Part shown: positions 53,938-61,548 of the stretch, one piece after another
Layout: every line of letters begins with the position of its first letter
Position numbering within the stretch: the stretch's first letter is position 1
NCBI RefSeq assembly: GCF_017811155.1
Contig: NZ_JACVCV010000016.1
Coordinates: 35,018 to 99,017 of the forward strand
Reading direction: 5' to 3'
DNA: 64,000 nucleotides
DNA from: Lunatimonas salinarum
GTDB taxonomy: Bacteria > Bacteroidota > Bacteroidia > Cytophagales > Cyclobacteriaceae
Translations under genes and position numbers: made by a program
Notes under the pieces: model-generated
What the model saw: only the letters and a program-made list of their open reading frames with translations
Told to the model about the DNA's origin: nothing
Database searches by the model: none

Positions 53938-54995
53938 CGCTCAGAAGAAAAATTGGGTTCCACATTTGCACCTTCAAATACATTGACCAAGCCGCCTGTG
54001 ATGACTAGGTCTCCAGGCTTGATGCCACTTTTCAAGATCAGTTGATTACCAATTCGCTGTGCAACCGCAATGGACTGAAGCTTGGCCTTCCCATCCTGAA
54101 TCACATAGACTTTGGGATCCAAGTCTGAACCTACTAAGGCAGATGCCGGCAAAATCACTCCTTGGGAATTTGCCTCGGTTTTCACCAAAACTTCCCCAAA
54201 CATCCCCGCCTTCACGGCTAGATCTCCGGTATTTTCAAACGTCAACTCCACCGGAAAACTATTCCCGACAGAGCCCCGACTGCCAATTAAGGTAACTTTT
54301 GCCGGGATTTCAGTTGTAAGAGAAGTAATTTTGATCAGGTGGGAACTACCGCTTTGAAAAAAGGCTAGGTCGTTTTCAGGAACCTGAATGGTCAATTTCA
54401 CCCGACTCAGGTCAGTCACTTGGATCAAAGGTTTTCCCGGAGCTGCAAAATCCCCGGCTTCGGTCATTTTCGCAGTGATAATACCTGCAAAAGGTGCCCG
54501 GATGGATGATTTGGCGATTTGCTCTTTTAGCGTAGCGATCTGCACTTCCAAACCTGCCAAAGCCAGCTCGGTTTTTTCCAATTGTATGCCTTGAATGGCT
54601 TCATTTTCCACCAACACCCGGTAGCGCTTCAGATCCGCTTCCAGTCCGCCTTTTTGAACCTCAGCCGATTTGAGTTGAAGCTGAAGTAAGGCAACGTCCT
54701 GCTGTACCAACAGCTGATTCGTACCGACTCGCTGACCGACTTCGACAGCCATGCGTGTGACTTTACCCTGCACTTCGGCACTGACTTTACTTTCTCGAAG
54801 GGGTTCGATCACACCGGAGAAGCCACGCTGATTGTCCAGCTGACCTTCTGATGCCTTCACTGCAAAAACAGGAACCGATTGATCTTTGTCATAGACATAG
54901 ACACGTTCTTCGGCAGTTTTTTTATTGGATATTAGCTTGATAGCCACGATTGCGACCAAAGCCAATGGGATGATATAAATGAGTATCTTTTTCAT
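53934..54995 (-). CDS. RND efflux periplasmic adaptor (second system)
   Basis: A 353-residue HlyD/AcrA-family protein. It has an N-terminal TM/signal (ILIYIIPLALVAIVAIKLI), the lipoyl half-motif ESKVSAEVQGKVTRMAVEVGQRVG near residue 70, an alpha-hairpin (about 95-145), IRAPFAGIITAKMTEAGDFAAPGKPL and the barrel/proximal domains (VILPASALVGSDLDPKVYVIQDGKA, GLVNVFEGANVE). It lies 7 bases after tolC and overlaps the pump by ATGA. Confidence 0.9.
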   Translation of the reverse strand: MKKILIYIIPLALVAIVAIKLISNKKTAEERVYVYDKDQSVPVFAVKASEGQLDNQRGFSGVIEPLRESKVSAEVQGKVTRMAVEVGQRVGTNQLLVQQDVALLQLQLKSAEVQKGGLEADLKRYRVLVENEAIQGIQLEKTELALAGLEVQIATLKEQIAKSSIRAPFAGIITAKMTEAGDFAAPGKPLIQVTDLSRVKLTIQVPENDLAFFQSGSSHLIKITSLTTEIPAKVTLIGSRGSVGNSFPVELTFENTGDLAVKAGMFGEVLVKTEANSQGVILPASALVGSDLDPKVYVIQDGKAKLQSIAVAQRIGNQLILKSGIKPGDLVITGGLVNVFEGANVEPNFSSER

Positions 54996-55002
54996 TGTTC
55001 AA

Positions 55003-56319
55003 TCAATTGAGTAGTGTGGCAGAAGATTTTTTGAGTTCTAGTGTAGCTTTGAGATAGGCGACCATGGCATCGAGATAGCTTTGTTGGGCAGATCGAAGGG
55101 ATTGATCCGCCAGCAGGATATCCGTCAGCGTCGCCAAACCTTCCTGCTGAAGCAGTATGGATTTGGCATAAATGGACTCGGCAAGTTGGATCTGAGAGTC
55201 AGTGGTTTGGATTTGCTTTTTGGCGGTAGCCTGCTGACGCAAAGCAGCTTGATAGTGCATCTGAGTCTGATCGGCTACGAGTGATTTTTGAATCGCGGCA
55301 TTTTCCAATTCCAGTTCCTTTTGGCGGATCTTTTTGGAGGTGACCGTTCCGTTAAAAATCGGAAAACTGACCTGCGCTCCGATGAAGCTCTGAGGGTAAA
55401 AATCCAGAAATGATTCCGGTGCACCATTGTATCCAAAACCAGTCGTTCCATAGTTGGCAATCAGGTGGACACTTGGAATTCTGGAGTTTTTGATGGCTTT
55501 CAATTCATGCCCAAGCATTTTTTCCCGGACTTCCTGAATTCGAAAATCAGAAGTCAAGCCCGGATTGGGAGCTTCCGATTCCTCGATTTGAACCTGAGTC
55601 TGTACATCCATTTCCCGATCAAGTGGCAAACCCATCACCAATTTGAGCTGCTGAAGTACGGTTAGGTATTGGCTTTCCAATTGGAAAAGCTGGGATTCCA
55701 GTTGCTGATTTTGCAGGATGACCTTGTCCAAATCCGTTCTGCTGGCCAATTTTTGCTCATAAAGCAAGCGAACGTTTCGTTCGAGCTTTTCCCCATTGAC
55801 TTGGTTGGCTTGGAGAAAAGCAAACTGATTTTTCAGAATCTGGGCATTGTAATACAGATTGGAAACTTCCAGGTAAACCTGTTCCTCGGTTTTGACCCGC
55901 TGCCGTTCGGTCAGTTCCTGATACGATTCAGAAATCTGTATTCCCGCCATCACCTGTGGATCATAAATCGGCATTCTCAGATTGACATTACCCATGATGG
56001 TATGAGGCACGCCAAATTGTACCGCCCGATAAACTCCCTCCGGTCCACCAAATGCAGCTTGTGGCAGCATCTGATAGGGTAGCTGGGTGAAGTACTTGTA
56101 GTCAGCCGTGGCCATGACTTTAGGCAGAAGCTGACTCCGCGACTCCTGATTTTTCAGCTCAGCGGCAGTCAATTGATTTCCTGCCATCTGCAAGGTTTTG
56201 TTATGCATCAAAGCCGTATCGAGACTTTGCTGCAGCGTCCATTCCTGCGCCTGTGCGGTTACTCCGAGAAGCAGTGTCAGCAAGAAAATGATAAACAGTT
56301 TGTGAATATTTACTAACAT
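55003..56319 (-). CDS. TolC-family outer-membrane efflux channel (second system)
   Basis: A 438-residue OEP protein with signal peptide (FIIFLLTLLLGVTAQAQ) and two helical repeats (WTLQQSLDTALMHNKTLQMAGNQL; repeat around 220-420). The central segment has FYPQSFIGAQVSFPIFNGTVTSKKIRQ, the usual strand-loop entry. It is the first structural gene of the operon, 16 bases after the TetR gene. The sequence overlapping its start codon (56302-56317) is a weaker match to the TetR palindrome. Confidence 0.87.
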   Translation of the reverse strand: MLVNIHKLFIIFLLTLLLGVTAQAQEWTLQQSLDTALMHNKTLQMAGNQLTAAELKNQESRSQLLPKVMATADYKYFTQLPYQMLPQAAFGGPEGVYRAVQFGVPHTIMGNVNLRMPIYDPQVMAGIQISESYQELTERQRVKTEEQVYLEVSNLYYNAQILKNQFAFLQANQVNGEKLERNVRLLYEQKLASRTDLDKVILQNQQLESQLFQLESQYLTVLQQLKLVMGLPLDREMDVQTQVQIEESEAPNPGLTSDFRIQEVREKMLGHELKAIKNSRIPSVHLIANYGTTGFGYNGAPESFLDFYPQSFIGAQVSFPIFNGTVTSKKIRQKELELENAAIQKSLVADQTQMHYQAALRQQATAKKQIQTTDSQIQLAESIYAKSILLQQEGLATLTDILLADQSLRSAQQSYLDAMVAYLKATLELKKSSATLLN

Positions 56320-56335
56320 AATAAGATAAATTTTT

Positions 56336-56911
56336 TTAGCTTTTAATCAGTGTTAAAATCGATTGAATCAACTCATTCCCGGTAGTATTCAGATCAAAGT
56401 TGAATCCGGAAACCCTCCATTTGAACATTTGAAGGCGAAAAGCCCCCAATACCAAATGCACCAATTTTTCGGCAGAAACGTCGGTTTTGAATATTCCCTG
56501 TGCCTGACCCTTTTGGATCAAAGGCATCAGAAATCCCATTTTAGTCTGCATCAAAGCCAAAATTGCTTGATTGATCTGATCACTTTCCTCCCAAAGACCA
56601 TCAGAAAATACAGCCACCACGAAATGGGGATGTGCGGTAAAAAAGGAGAATTGACTTGAGAAAATAGCCTTGAACAAGTCTTCTACGCCCAAATTAGAAT
56701 CCAGCGCAGAAAGCCTGGATGACATGTTTTCCCGAAGGTATTCGAGCAAAGCCAAAATTATCGCCTCCTTGCTGGAAAAATGCCTGTAAATAGCCGCCTC
56801 CGAAAATCCCATTTCCAAAGCGAGCTTTTTGGTGGTTAGGCCTCCGATACCGGATTCGGTCAGGATTCTGCCTGCCGCATCGATGATTTCTTTTTGTCTT
56901 TCGGAGATCAT
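56336..56911 (-). CDS. TetR-family repressor, probable regulator of the adjacent RND operon
   Basis: A 191-residue regulator with an N-terminal helix-turn-helix (IIDAAGRILTESGIGGLTTKKLALEMGFSEAAIYRHFSSKEAIILALLEYL) and a variable ligand-binding C-terminal domain. The position as first gene of a tetR-tolC-adaptor-pump unit and the palindrome directly upstream suggest autorepression with relief by a pump substrate. The C-terminal half (MSSRLSALDSNLGVEDLFKAIFSSQFSFF ...) is like other RND-linked TetR proteins of the phylum. Ligand unknown. Confidence 0.88.
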   Translation of the reverse strand: MISERQKEIIDAAGRILTESGIGGLTTKKLALEMGFSEAAIYRHFSSKEAIILALLEYLRENMSSRLSALDSNLGVEDLFKAIFSSQFSFFTAHPHFVVAVFSDGLWEESDQINQAILALMQTKMGFLMPLIQKGQAQGIFKTDVSAEKLVHLVLGAFRLQMFKWRVSGFNFDLNTTGNELIQSILTLIKS

Positions 56912-56921
56912 TTTTGAGTTA

Positions 56922-56937
56922 GTTAGTGTTTACTAAC
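56922..56937. promoter_or_regulatory. TetR operator GTTAGT-GTTT-ACTAAC
   Basis: A perfect palindrome with six-base arms and a four-base spacer lies 11 bases before the TetR ATG. A related sequence GTGAAT-ATTT-ACTAAC (56302-56317) overlaps the tolC start. Confidence 0.6.
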
Positions 56938-57019
56938 AAATTTCAAAATAAAAATCGTAACCACCAAACTTTTATGCCAAAATGTTTTTCAATTCAAATT
57001 CACAAATGGTGGATAGTCC

Positions 57020-57157
57020 TTATCCAATTTTTTTTGCGGCTTGAATATTGATGTTAGTCAGGATCCCAATACCAACTCTCCTCAGGCCTGCCTCAACTTT
57101 GCTAGGAGCAGTGGCCAAATCTTCTGACTTCAGGTTATGGGATAGATCGTAAGTCAT
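57020..57157 (-). pseudogene. Possible DUF302 remnant (45 codons)
   Basis: ATG at 57157 opens a frame reading LKSEDLATAPSKVEAGLRRV, then GIGILTNINIQAA and a stop. The end resembles the N-terminal part of DUF302 proteins (GFGVLTEIDVQATLKKK), which normally continue for about 80 more residues to a conserved ACNP box. That part is missing, so this is a truncated remnant. It lies between the methyltransferase (26 bases downstream) and the TetR operator. The family call rests on a short stretch. Confidence 0.4.
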
Positions 57158-57182
57158 GGGATCGCATGGGTTGGATGAATAA

Positions 57183-57800
57183 TTATTTCCTTCTAAATAG
57201 TGCGACCGAATAGTTTTGGGCAGTTCCGGAAGGGGTAATATGATCGTAATTTAAGCTTTGGATTAGCTCAAACTCTTGTACGAAAAACTCCTCCAAATCT
57301 TGGATATCGTATTGTTGTACAGTAAGTCCGCTGCAGGTGGTAGGGCCAGATTTGGAAAAGGTCATGACCAGCAAAAATCCTCCCGAATGAATGGAGCATT
57401 CCACGAGCCTTCGATAGATTTGCTGATCTTTTGGATTGGTAAGAAAATGAAATACTGCTCGATCGTGCCAAAGGTCAAATTTTTTTTTAGGCTCAAAATC
57501 AAGAATATCACAAGCCTCCCATAGCACCTTGGAGGAGGGTTCACCTAGTCTTATTTTTGATTTTTCCAGGGCTGAAGCAGAGATATCCAACACCGTAATT
57601 TTCTCAAATCCCTCTTCCAAAAGCCAATCCACCAATGCTCCATCTCCTCCACCTACATCGATGACTGAGGTGGTTCCAGAGATTTTTGTTCCTGAGATTA
57701 GATCAATAGAAACTTTCGGTGTTCCCTGAAACCAACCCACTTGAGTAGTATCTTTGGTTTGATAGACATTTTCCCAGTGACTTTTGTTGATTTTTTCCAT
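57183..57800 (-). CDS. Class I SAM-dependent methyltransferase
   Basis: From the ATG at 57800 the product has 205 residues. It opens MEKINKSHWENVYQTK, then shows SAM motif I as VIDVGGGDGALVDWLL, an acidic residue at the end of strand 2 (VLDISASALEKSK), and WHDRAVFHFLTNPKDQQIY. The overall style is that of thiopurine/tellurite-resistance type methyltransferases of Bacteroidota. The acceptor is unknown. AAGGA precedes the ATG at 57800; a longer frame from a TTG at 57890 is not homologous. Confidence 0.87.
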   Translation of the reverse strand: MEKINKSHWENVYQTKDTTQVGWFQGTPKVSIDLISGTKISGTTSVIDVGGGDGALVDWLLEEGFEKITVLDISASALEKSKIRLGEPSSKVLWEACDILDFEPKKKFDLWHDRAVFHFLTNPKDQQIYRRLVECSIHSGGFLLVMTFSKSGPTTCSGLTVQQYDIQDLEEFFVQEFELIQSLNYDHITPSGTAQNYSVALFRRK

Positions 57801-58100
57801 TTCCTTTTTGATAGAAAGGTAAAAATGGACAAGAAAGTCTCCTTTTACAGTGACTTGGGTTACAAATTCCTGCTTATTGGTTTCCCCCAACTCACCAAGC
57901 GTGGGCTTACTTCACCGAAAATATTAACGATGATGCATTTTCGAATAACCCTTACTTTTAAGAAAAATTACTGTAAATGCAATAGAAGTTAAAATTTCTC
58001 TAACCTTTAAAGATCACGGAGGAATTATCCTTTATTTTTTTATATATTAGATTTGCTTCTCGGAAGGGAAAATCAGTTCCTTTTCTTTTAAACTTAAAAA

Positions 58101-58114
58101 GGATAACAATATCC
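58101..58114. promoter_or_regulatory. Palindromic operator GGATA-ACAA-TATCC before the copper operon
   Basis: Extends to eight-base arms (AAAGGATA/TATCCTTT, 58098-58117), 15 bases before the ATG of the first gene. It matches the palindrome at the Rrf2 gene. A TAnnTTTG box (TAGATTTG, 58048-58055) lies upstream without a clear -33 partner. Confidence 0.55.
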
Positions 58115-58132
58115 TTTAATAAAGTAAGTAAA

Positions 58133-58594
58133 ATGAAATTCCTGCAATTAAAAGCCCTAAATCTACTCCCATTGGTTCTTATAAGCCTGGTTTTGGGTAT
58201 TTCAGGAGGCTTGATCAGATTGGGAGAGGTCTCCATCCCAATAGCAGAGGCGGGAATTTATTATGCCAGGTGGCTTTTTGGGGACTTTGATTTCGATCGA
58301 GCGCGCGATGGTCATGGAAAAAAAACCTGGCTGATTATTCCTCTTTTGACTGGATCTTCGGTCTTTCTTTTCCTAATGGGATACGCTGATCTGGAGCTTA
58401 TTCTCCTAATGGCAGGTTCACTCAGTCTGAGTCTGATTATGCACCTGCAAAGCCTCAAGCATCCCAAATTTCACACGGCATTGCTGTATGGAGGAGTGGT
58501 CTCTTGGTTTGTAGGCATTTCCTCGCTTGGCAAACAGTTACCTCCTATTGATTCAATTTATCCTGATGGCTTGGATCATCCTGTGGAAAATTGA
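58133..58594 (+). CDS. Small integral membrane protein, family not recognised
   Basis: A 153-residue protein with four likely TM helices (about 8-28, 62-82, 85-105 and 118-138) separated by short loops. The first cytosolic or periplasmic loop is charged (DFDFDRARDGHGKK) and the C-terminus is PDGLDHP. It does not show cysteines, heme-binding pairs or other motifs I recognise. It begins an apparent three-gene unit (58133, 58591, 59123) with the copper-type receptor and shares a TTGA overlap with the next gene. A role in metal or respiratory adaptation is inferred only from context and the operator. Confidence 0.75.
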   Translation: MKFLQLKALNLLPLVLISLVLGISGGLIRLGEVSIPIAEAGIYYARWLFGDFDFDRARDGHGKKTWLIIPLLTGSSVFLFLMGYADLELILLMAGSLSLSLIMHLQSLKHPKFHTALLYGGVVSWFVGISSLGKQLPPIDSIYPDGLDHPVEN

Positions 58595-59049
58595 TCAAAG
58601 TAAAAAAGGAAGGCCTGAGCGTAACCAAAGTCACTCTGATAATCCAAAAAACCAATCATTTTTGCATACCGGTGTCTAAAACTTGGCTACATATTGCCCT
58701 GATCTTGCTCATTCTACTAAACGGAATGGGTTACACGCTGATTCAGATCCACTTTTACATGGACCGGGGCCAAATCACGGCACTGCATTGTATCAACAAA
58801 GACAAGCCCGAACTTGAATGTGATGGGAAGTGTGAGCTTTCCAAACGACTTTCCGAAGCCAAAAATCATAGTGAAAGTGGAGAAGAAATTACTCTGGAAG
58901 AACTTCAACTTACCTTTTTGGCAAAAAATCGGGAAGCATTTCTATATTTCATCCCCAAGGTAAATCATGAAATCATCCCTACCCCAAGGTATCAAATGGT
59001 CCATTCTTTGGATTTGGGAAAGTATTTTTTTCATCCCCCACAGGGCTGA
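58591..59049 (+). CDS. Small protein with Cys-x3-Cys motif, linked to the TonB copper receptor
   Basis: Up to 152 residues from TTG 58591, which overlaps the previous stop; GTG at 58672 (125 residues) would start just before the hydrophobic segment WLHIALILLILLNGMGYTLI and is a good alternative. After this membrane or signal segment comes HCINKDKPELECDGKCELSKRL, with C-DGK-C flanked by an earlier Cys. This is a recurrent small family beside metal-related TonB receptors in Bacteroidota (from memory). A metal-binding or metallochaperone role is inferred, not shown. Confidence 0.75.
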   Translation: MIKVKKEGLSVTKVTLIIQKTNHFCIPVSKTWLHIALILLILLNGMGYTLIQIHFYMDRGQITALHCINKDKPELECDGKCELSKRLSEAKNHSESGEEITLEELQLTFLAKNREAFLYFIPKVNHEIIPTPRYQMVHSLDLGKYFFHPPQG

Positions 59050-59122
59050 TTTTTTTCCAGAAATGAATTCGGAATTGTGCTATTCCGGAGACAATCCCTT
59101 TTAATTTCGTAAATCGATTATC

Positions 59123-61387
59123 ATGAAAAAGCTCATTTTGCCGGCTTTAAGGATGGTATTTGTCCTTGCCTTGGCTCTACACAACCTTTTCCCTGCCGTT
59201 GCGCAGGAAAAGCAACCCCTTCGTATCTTGGATCATACCACGCTTGAAGGAATCCCGGGAGTTACTTATCGCCATGGCATCCAAAAAGGGATTTCAGACA
59301 GAAGTGGCACCATTTATATAGCGACCGATGAGGAAACGTGGCTGTATCTCAGCCATCTTGGCTACGGTGCTTGGACGCTCGATCCACTGGAAATATCTAA
59401 AGCCATTCAACATGGAAGCATTTCTCAGAAGGAAAAGCTACATGGTCTACAGCCACTATCGGTGATCTCCCTGAAAATGACCGACGAAAAAGACAAAAAA
59501 ATTACCATCTCTGATCAGGAGCGACTTCACCACGATGCCGGGGCTATTCTTAGTTTAGATCCGATCGTTTCGGGAATTCGCAAAAGCAGCAGCTTTGCCT
59601 TTGATCCGGTCATACGTGGGTTCAAATATGATCAGCTCAATATCGTAGTCAATGGCCTCCAATCAGCCAATGCAGCCTGCCCCAACCGCATGGATCCGCC
59701 TACTTCCCAAGTTGCCCTCAATCGTATCCGCGAAGTAGAAATTCTTAAAGGACCGCATGCTTTACGGTACGGAATTGGCCTTGGAGGCACGATCAATTAC
59801 ATTCAGGAGGCTCCGGCTTTCACTGCCACTCCAGGAATTTACGGACGGGTTTCTTCCCTTTTTGAAAGCAATGGCGATGTTTGGAGAAACGATGCCCGAC
59901 TGGGTTTTCAGGGAGCAAAGTATGACATCGGGGTCTTAGGAAGCTACTCCGTCGGCAATGACTACCTCGATGGAGATGGAAATCCAGTTCTTGCCAATTT
60001 TAAGCGGGGAACCGTGGGTTTTTATGCGGATTTTCAAGCCACACAAAAGGATCTAGTTCAATTATCCGTCAACAGAAACTTTGCCCGGGATGTGGATTTC
60101 CCTTCTCTGGGAATGGACCTACGCACCGATGACACTTGGATGGGAAGCTTAAAACATACCCGGGTTTTTAGCGGGAGATCACTGGCAAAGTGGAGCAACT
60201 CGATCTATTTCACTCAGGTAGATCACCTAATGGACAATCTCTTGAGAGAGCCTCGTACCTCAAATGCCGGAGTACCCGTGATCACCCAAAACTTCGGCTT
60301 CCGAAGCGAGGGAGAGTGGAAGTTTAGCACAGCCAAACTCTTTGCGGGAGTGGACTTCAAAGAGGAATCTGCAAACGGAATTCGTACTCGTGAAATCACT
60401 GCCGGTCCGATGGCAGGCAAGGTTTTCTACGACAATCTATGGCAGGATTCCCAGATCCGTAAAACAGGACTTTTCGCCAATTACCTGATTCCCGTGGGCC
60501 AAACGGTCATCAGTGCTTCAGGAAGGCTGGAAGTGAATCAGGCAGTAGCCAGCGATCCGGCAGAAGAGTTTGCCCAACTACACAGCGAGGTAGAAAACAC
60601 CCAACTCAATCCTGGAATCAGCATTGGTGCTCAGCGGGATTTGGGAAAGGCATTCAGCCTTGGCATTTGGGCTGCGACTGTGAGAAGAAGCGGAAGTCTT
60701 TTGGAGCGCTACATCAACTATCTAGCTGTGGGGCTTGATCCATGGGAACTGGTAGGTGATCCGCAGATCAAGCCTGAAACCAACAATGAATTGGATCTTG
60801 TGCTCGGGTACAACCGTGATAAAATCTCCCTTGAACTCACCCTTTTTGGTTCGTATATGACGGACTACATCTCCTCTGTCAAAACCGACTTGAAGCCCCG
60901 ATTGGCCACGAGCCCGGGCGTGCGACAATACATAAATGTAGATGAAGCGGTGAAAACTGGCTTCGAACTCAATTTCAGACAGCAACTCAGTAGCAATTTC
61001 AGTCATACGCTTGGCGTGGCCTACACCCATGGTAAAGACCTGATGTTGGACGCCCCACTTCCAGAGATTGCTCCTTTGGATCTTCGATACGGAGTGAGAG
61101 GAGTATTTTTGGATGAAAAGCTTCAGACTGGACTTAATGTAAGACATGTCCTAGCGCAAGAGCGGGTTTCTGAGGCATTTGGAGAAGGAAAAACTCCAGG
61201 CTTCACCCTGCTTGATCTGGATGCAAGCTATCCGATCGGAAAAATGCTACTTTTGAAAAGTGGTATTCAAAACCTCTTCGCGGAGACCTACTACGAGCAT
61301 TTGACTCGCCCGATTGGAGCAAACAAAACTCCGATGTATGCACCGGGCAGAAATTTCTTCGTGATGTTGAGTTTTAAGTTTCCTTGA
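59123..61387 (+). CDS. TonB-dependent receptor, copper type (OprC-like)
   Basis: A 754-residue outer-membrane receptor. It has a signal peptide (to about residue 28), a short carboxypeptidase-like or leader domain, a plug domain (about 125-235) and a 22-strand barrel ending in FFVMLSFKFP with a terminal aromatic. The plug contains NAACPNRMDPPTS followed by REVEILKGPHALRYGIGLGGTINY. The CxxxM in CPNRM and the MDPPTS box are hallmarks of TonB copper receptors (OprC binds copper through CxxxM-HxM in published work). The second HxM was not located with certainty. Import of copper is therefore likely but not proven. Confidence 0.88.
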   Translation: MKKLILPALRMVFVLALALHNLFPAVAQEKQPLRILDHTTLEGIPGVTYRHGIQKGISDRSGTIYIATDEETWLYLSHLGYGAWTLDPLEISKAIQHGSISQKEKLHGLQPLSVISLKMTDEKDKKITISDQERLHHDAGAILSLDPIVSGIRKSSSFAFDPVIRGFKYDQLNIVVNGLQSANAACPNRMDPPTSQVALNRIREVEILKGPHALRYGIGLGGTINYIQEAPAFTATPGIYGRVSSLFESNGDVWRNDARLGFQGAKYDIGVLGSYSVGNDYLDGDGNPVLANFKRGTVGFYADFQATQKDLVQLSVNRNFARDVDFPSLGMDLRTDDTWMGSLKHTRVFSGRSLAKWSNSIYFTQVDHLMDNLLREPRTSNAGVPVITQNFGFRSEGEWKFSTAKLFAGVDFKEESANGIRTREITAGPMAGKVFYDNLWQDSQIRKTGLFANYLIPVGQTVISASGRLEVNQAVASDPAEEFAQLHSEVENTQLNPGISIGAQRDLGKAFSLGIWAATVRRSGSLLERYINYLAVGLDPWELVGDPQIKPETNNELDLVLGYNRDKISLELTLFGSYMTDYISSVKTDLKPRLATSPGVRQYINVDEAVKTGFELNFRQQLSSNFSHTLGVAYTHGKDLMLDAPLPEIAPLDLRYGVRGVFLDEKLQTGLNVRHVLAQERVSEAFGEGKTPGFTLLDLDASYPIGKMLLLKSGIQNLFAETYYEHLTRPIGANKTPMYAPGRNFFVMLSFKFP

Positions 61388-61395
61388 TCCAAAAT

Positions 61396-61548
61396 TTATT
61401 CCAATGCTTCTGGAGTTACATCGCGAGGAGAAAGGCCTGTTCCTCCTGTGAAAATCAACAGTGCAATTCCGGATTCAGCGGCTTCTTTTGCATGCTGCTT
61501 GATCAGATCTAGATCATCTGGAATGATTAATTTTTCCAAGACGCTCAT
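61396..61548 (-). pseudogene. MoaB/MogA (molybdopterin adenylyltransferase) fragment, 50 codons
   Basis: The frame from ATG 61548 encodes LEKLIIPDDLDLIKQHAKEAAE, then ALLIFTGGTGLSPRDVTPEAL and a stop. IIPDD and TGGTG-x-x-RDVTPEA are the core of the MoCF_biosynth fold. The ~50 upstream residues (including the SDR/G-x-DxSG part) and the ~80 downstream ones are absent. The ATG overlaps the stop of the esterase gene as ATGA, so the fragment could be translated as a small downstream product, although it cannot be a functional enzyme. Confidence 0.7.

Noticed and set aside
53266..54045. Long open frame (259 codons) opposite the second RND pump gene
   Set aside because: It lies antisense to a well-supported gene, is rich in His, Ile and Arg as expected of a shadow frame, and matches no family.
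58000..58236. Minus-strand open frame overlapping the first gene of the copper operon
   Set aside because: It covers the operator and start of a better-supported gene and shows no domain; it lacks any upstream signals.
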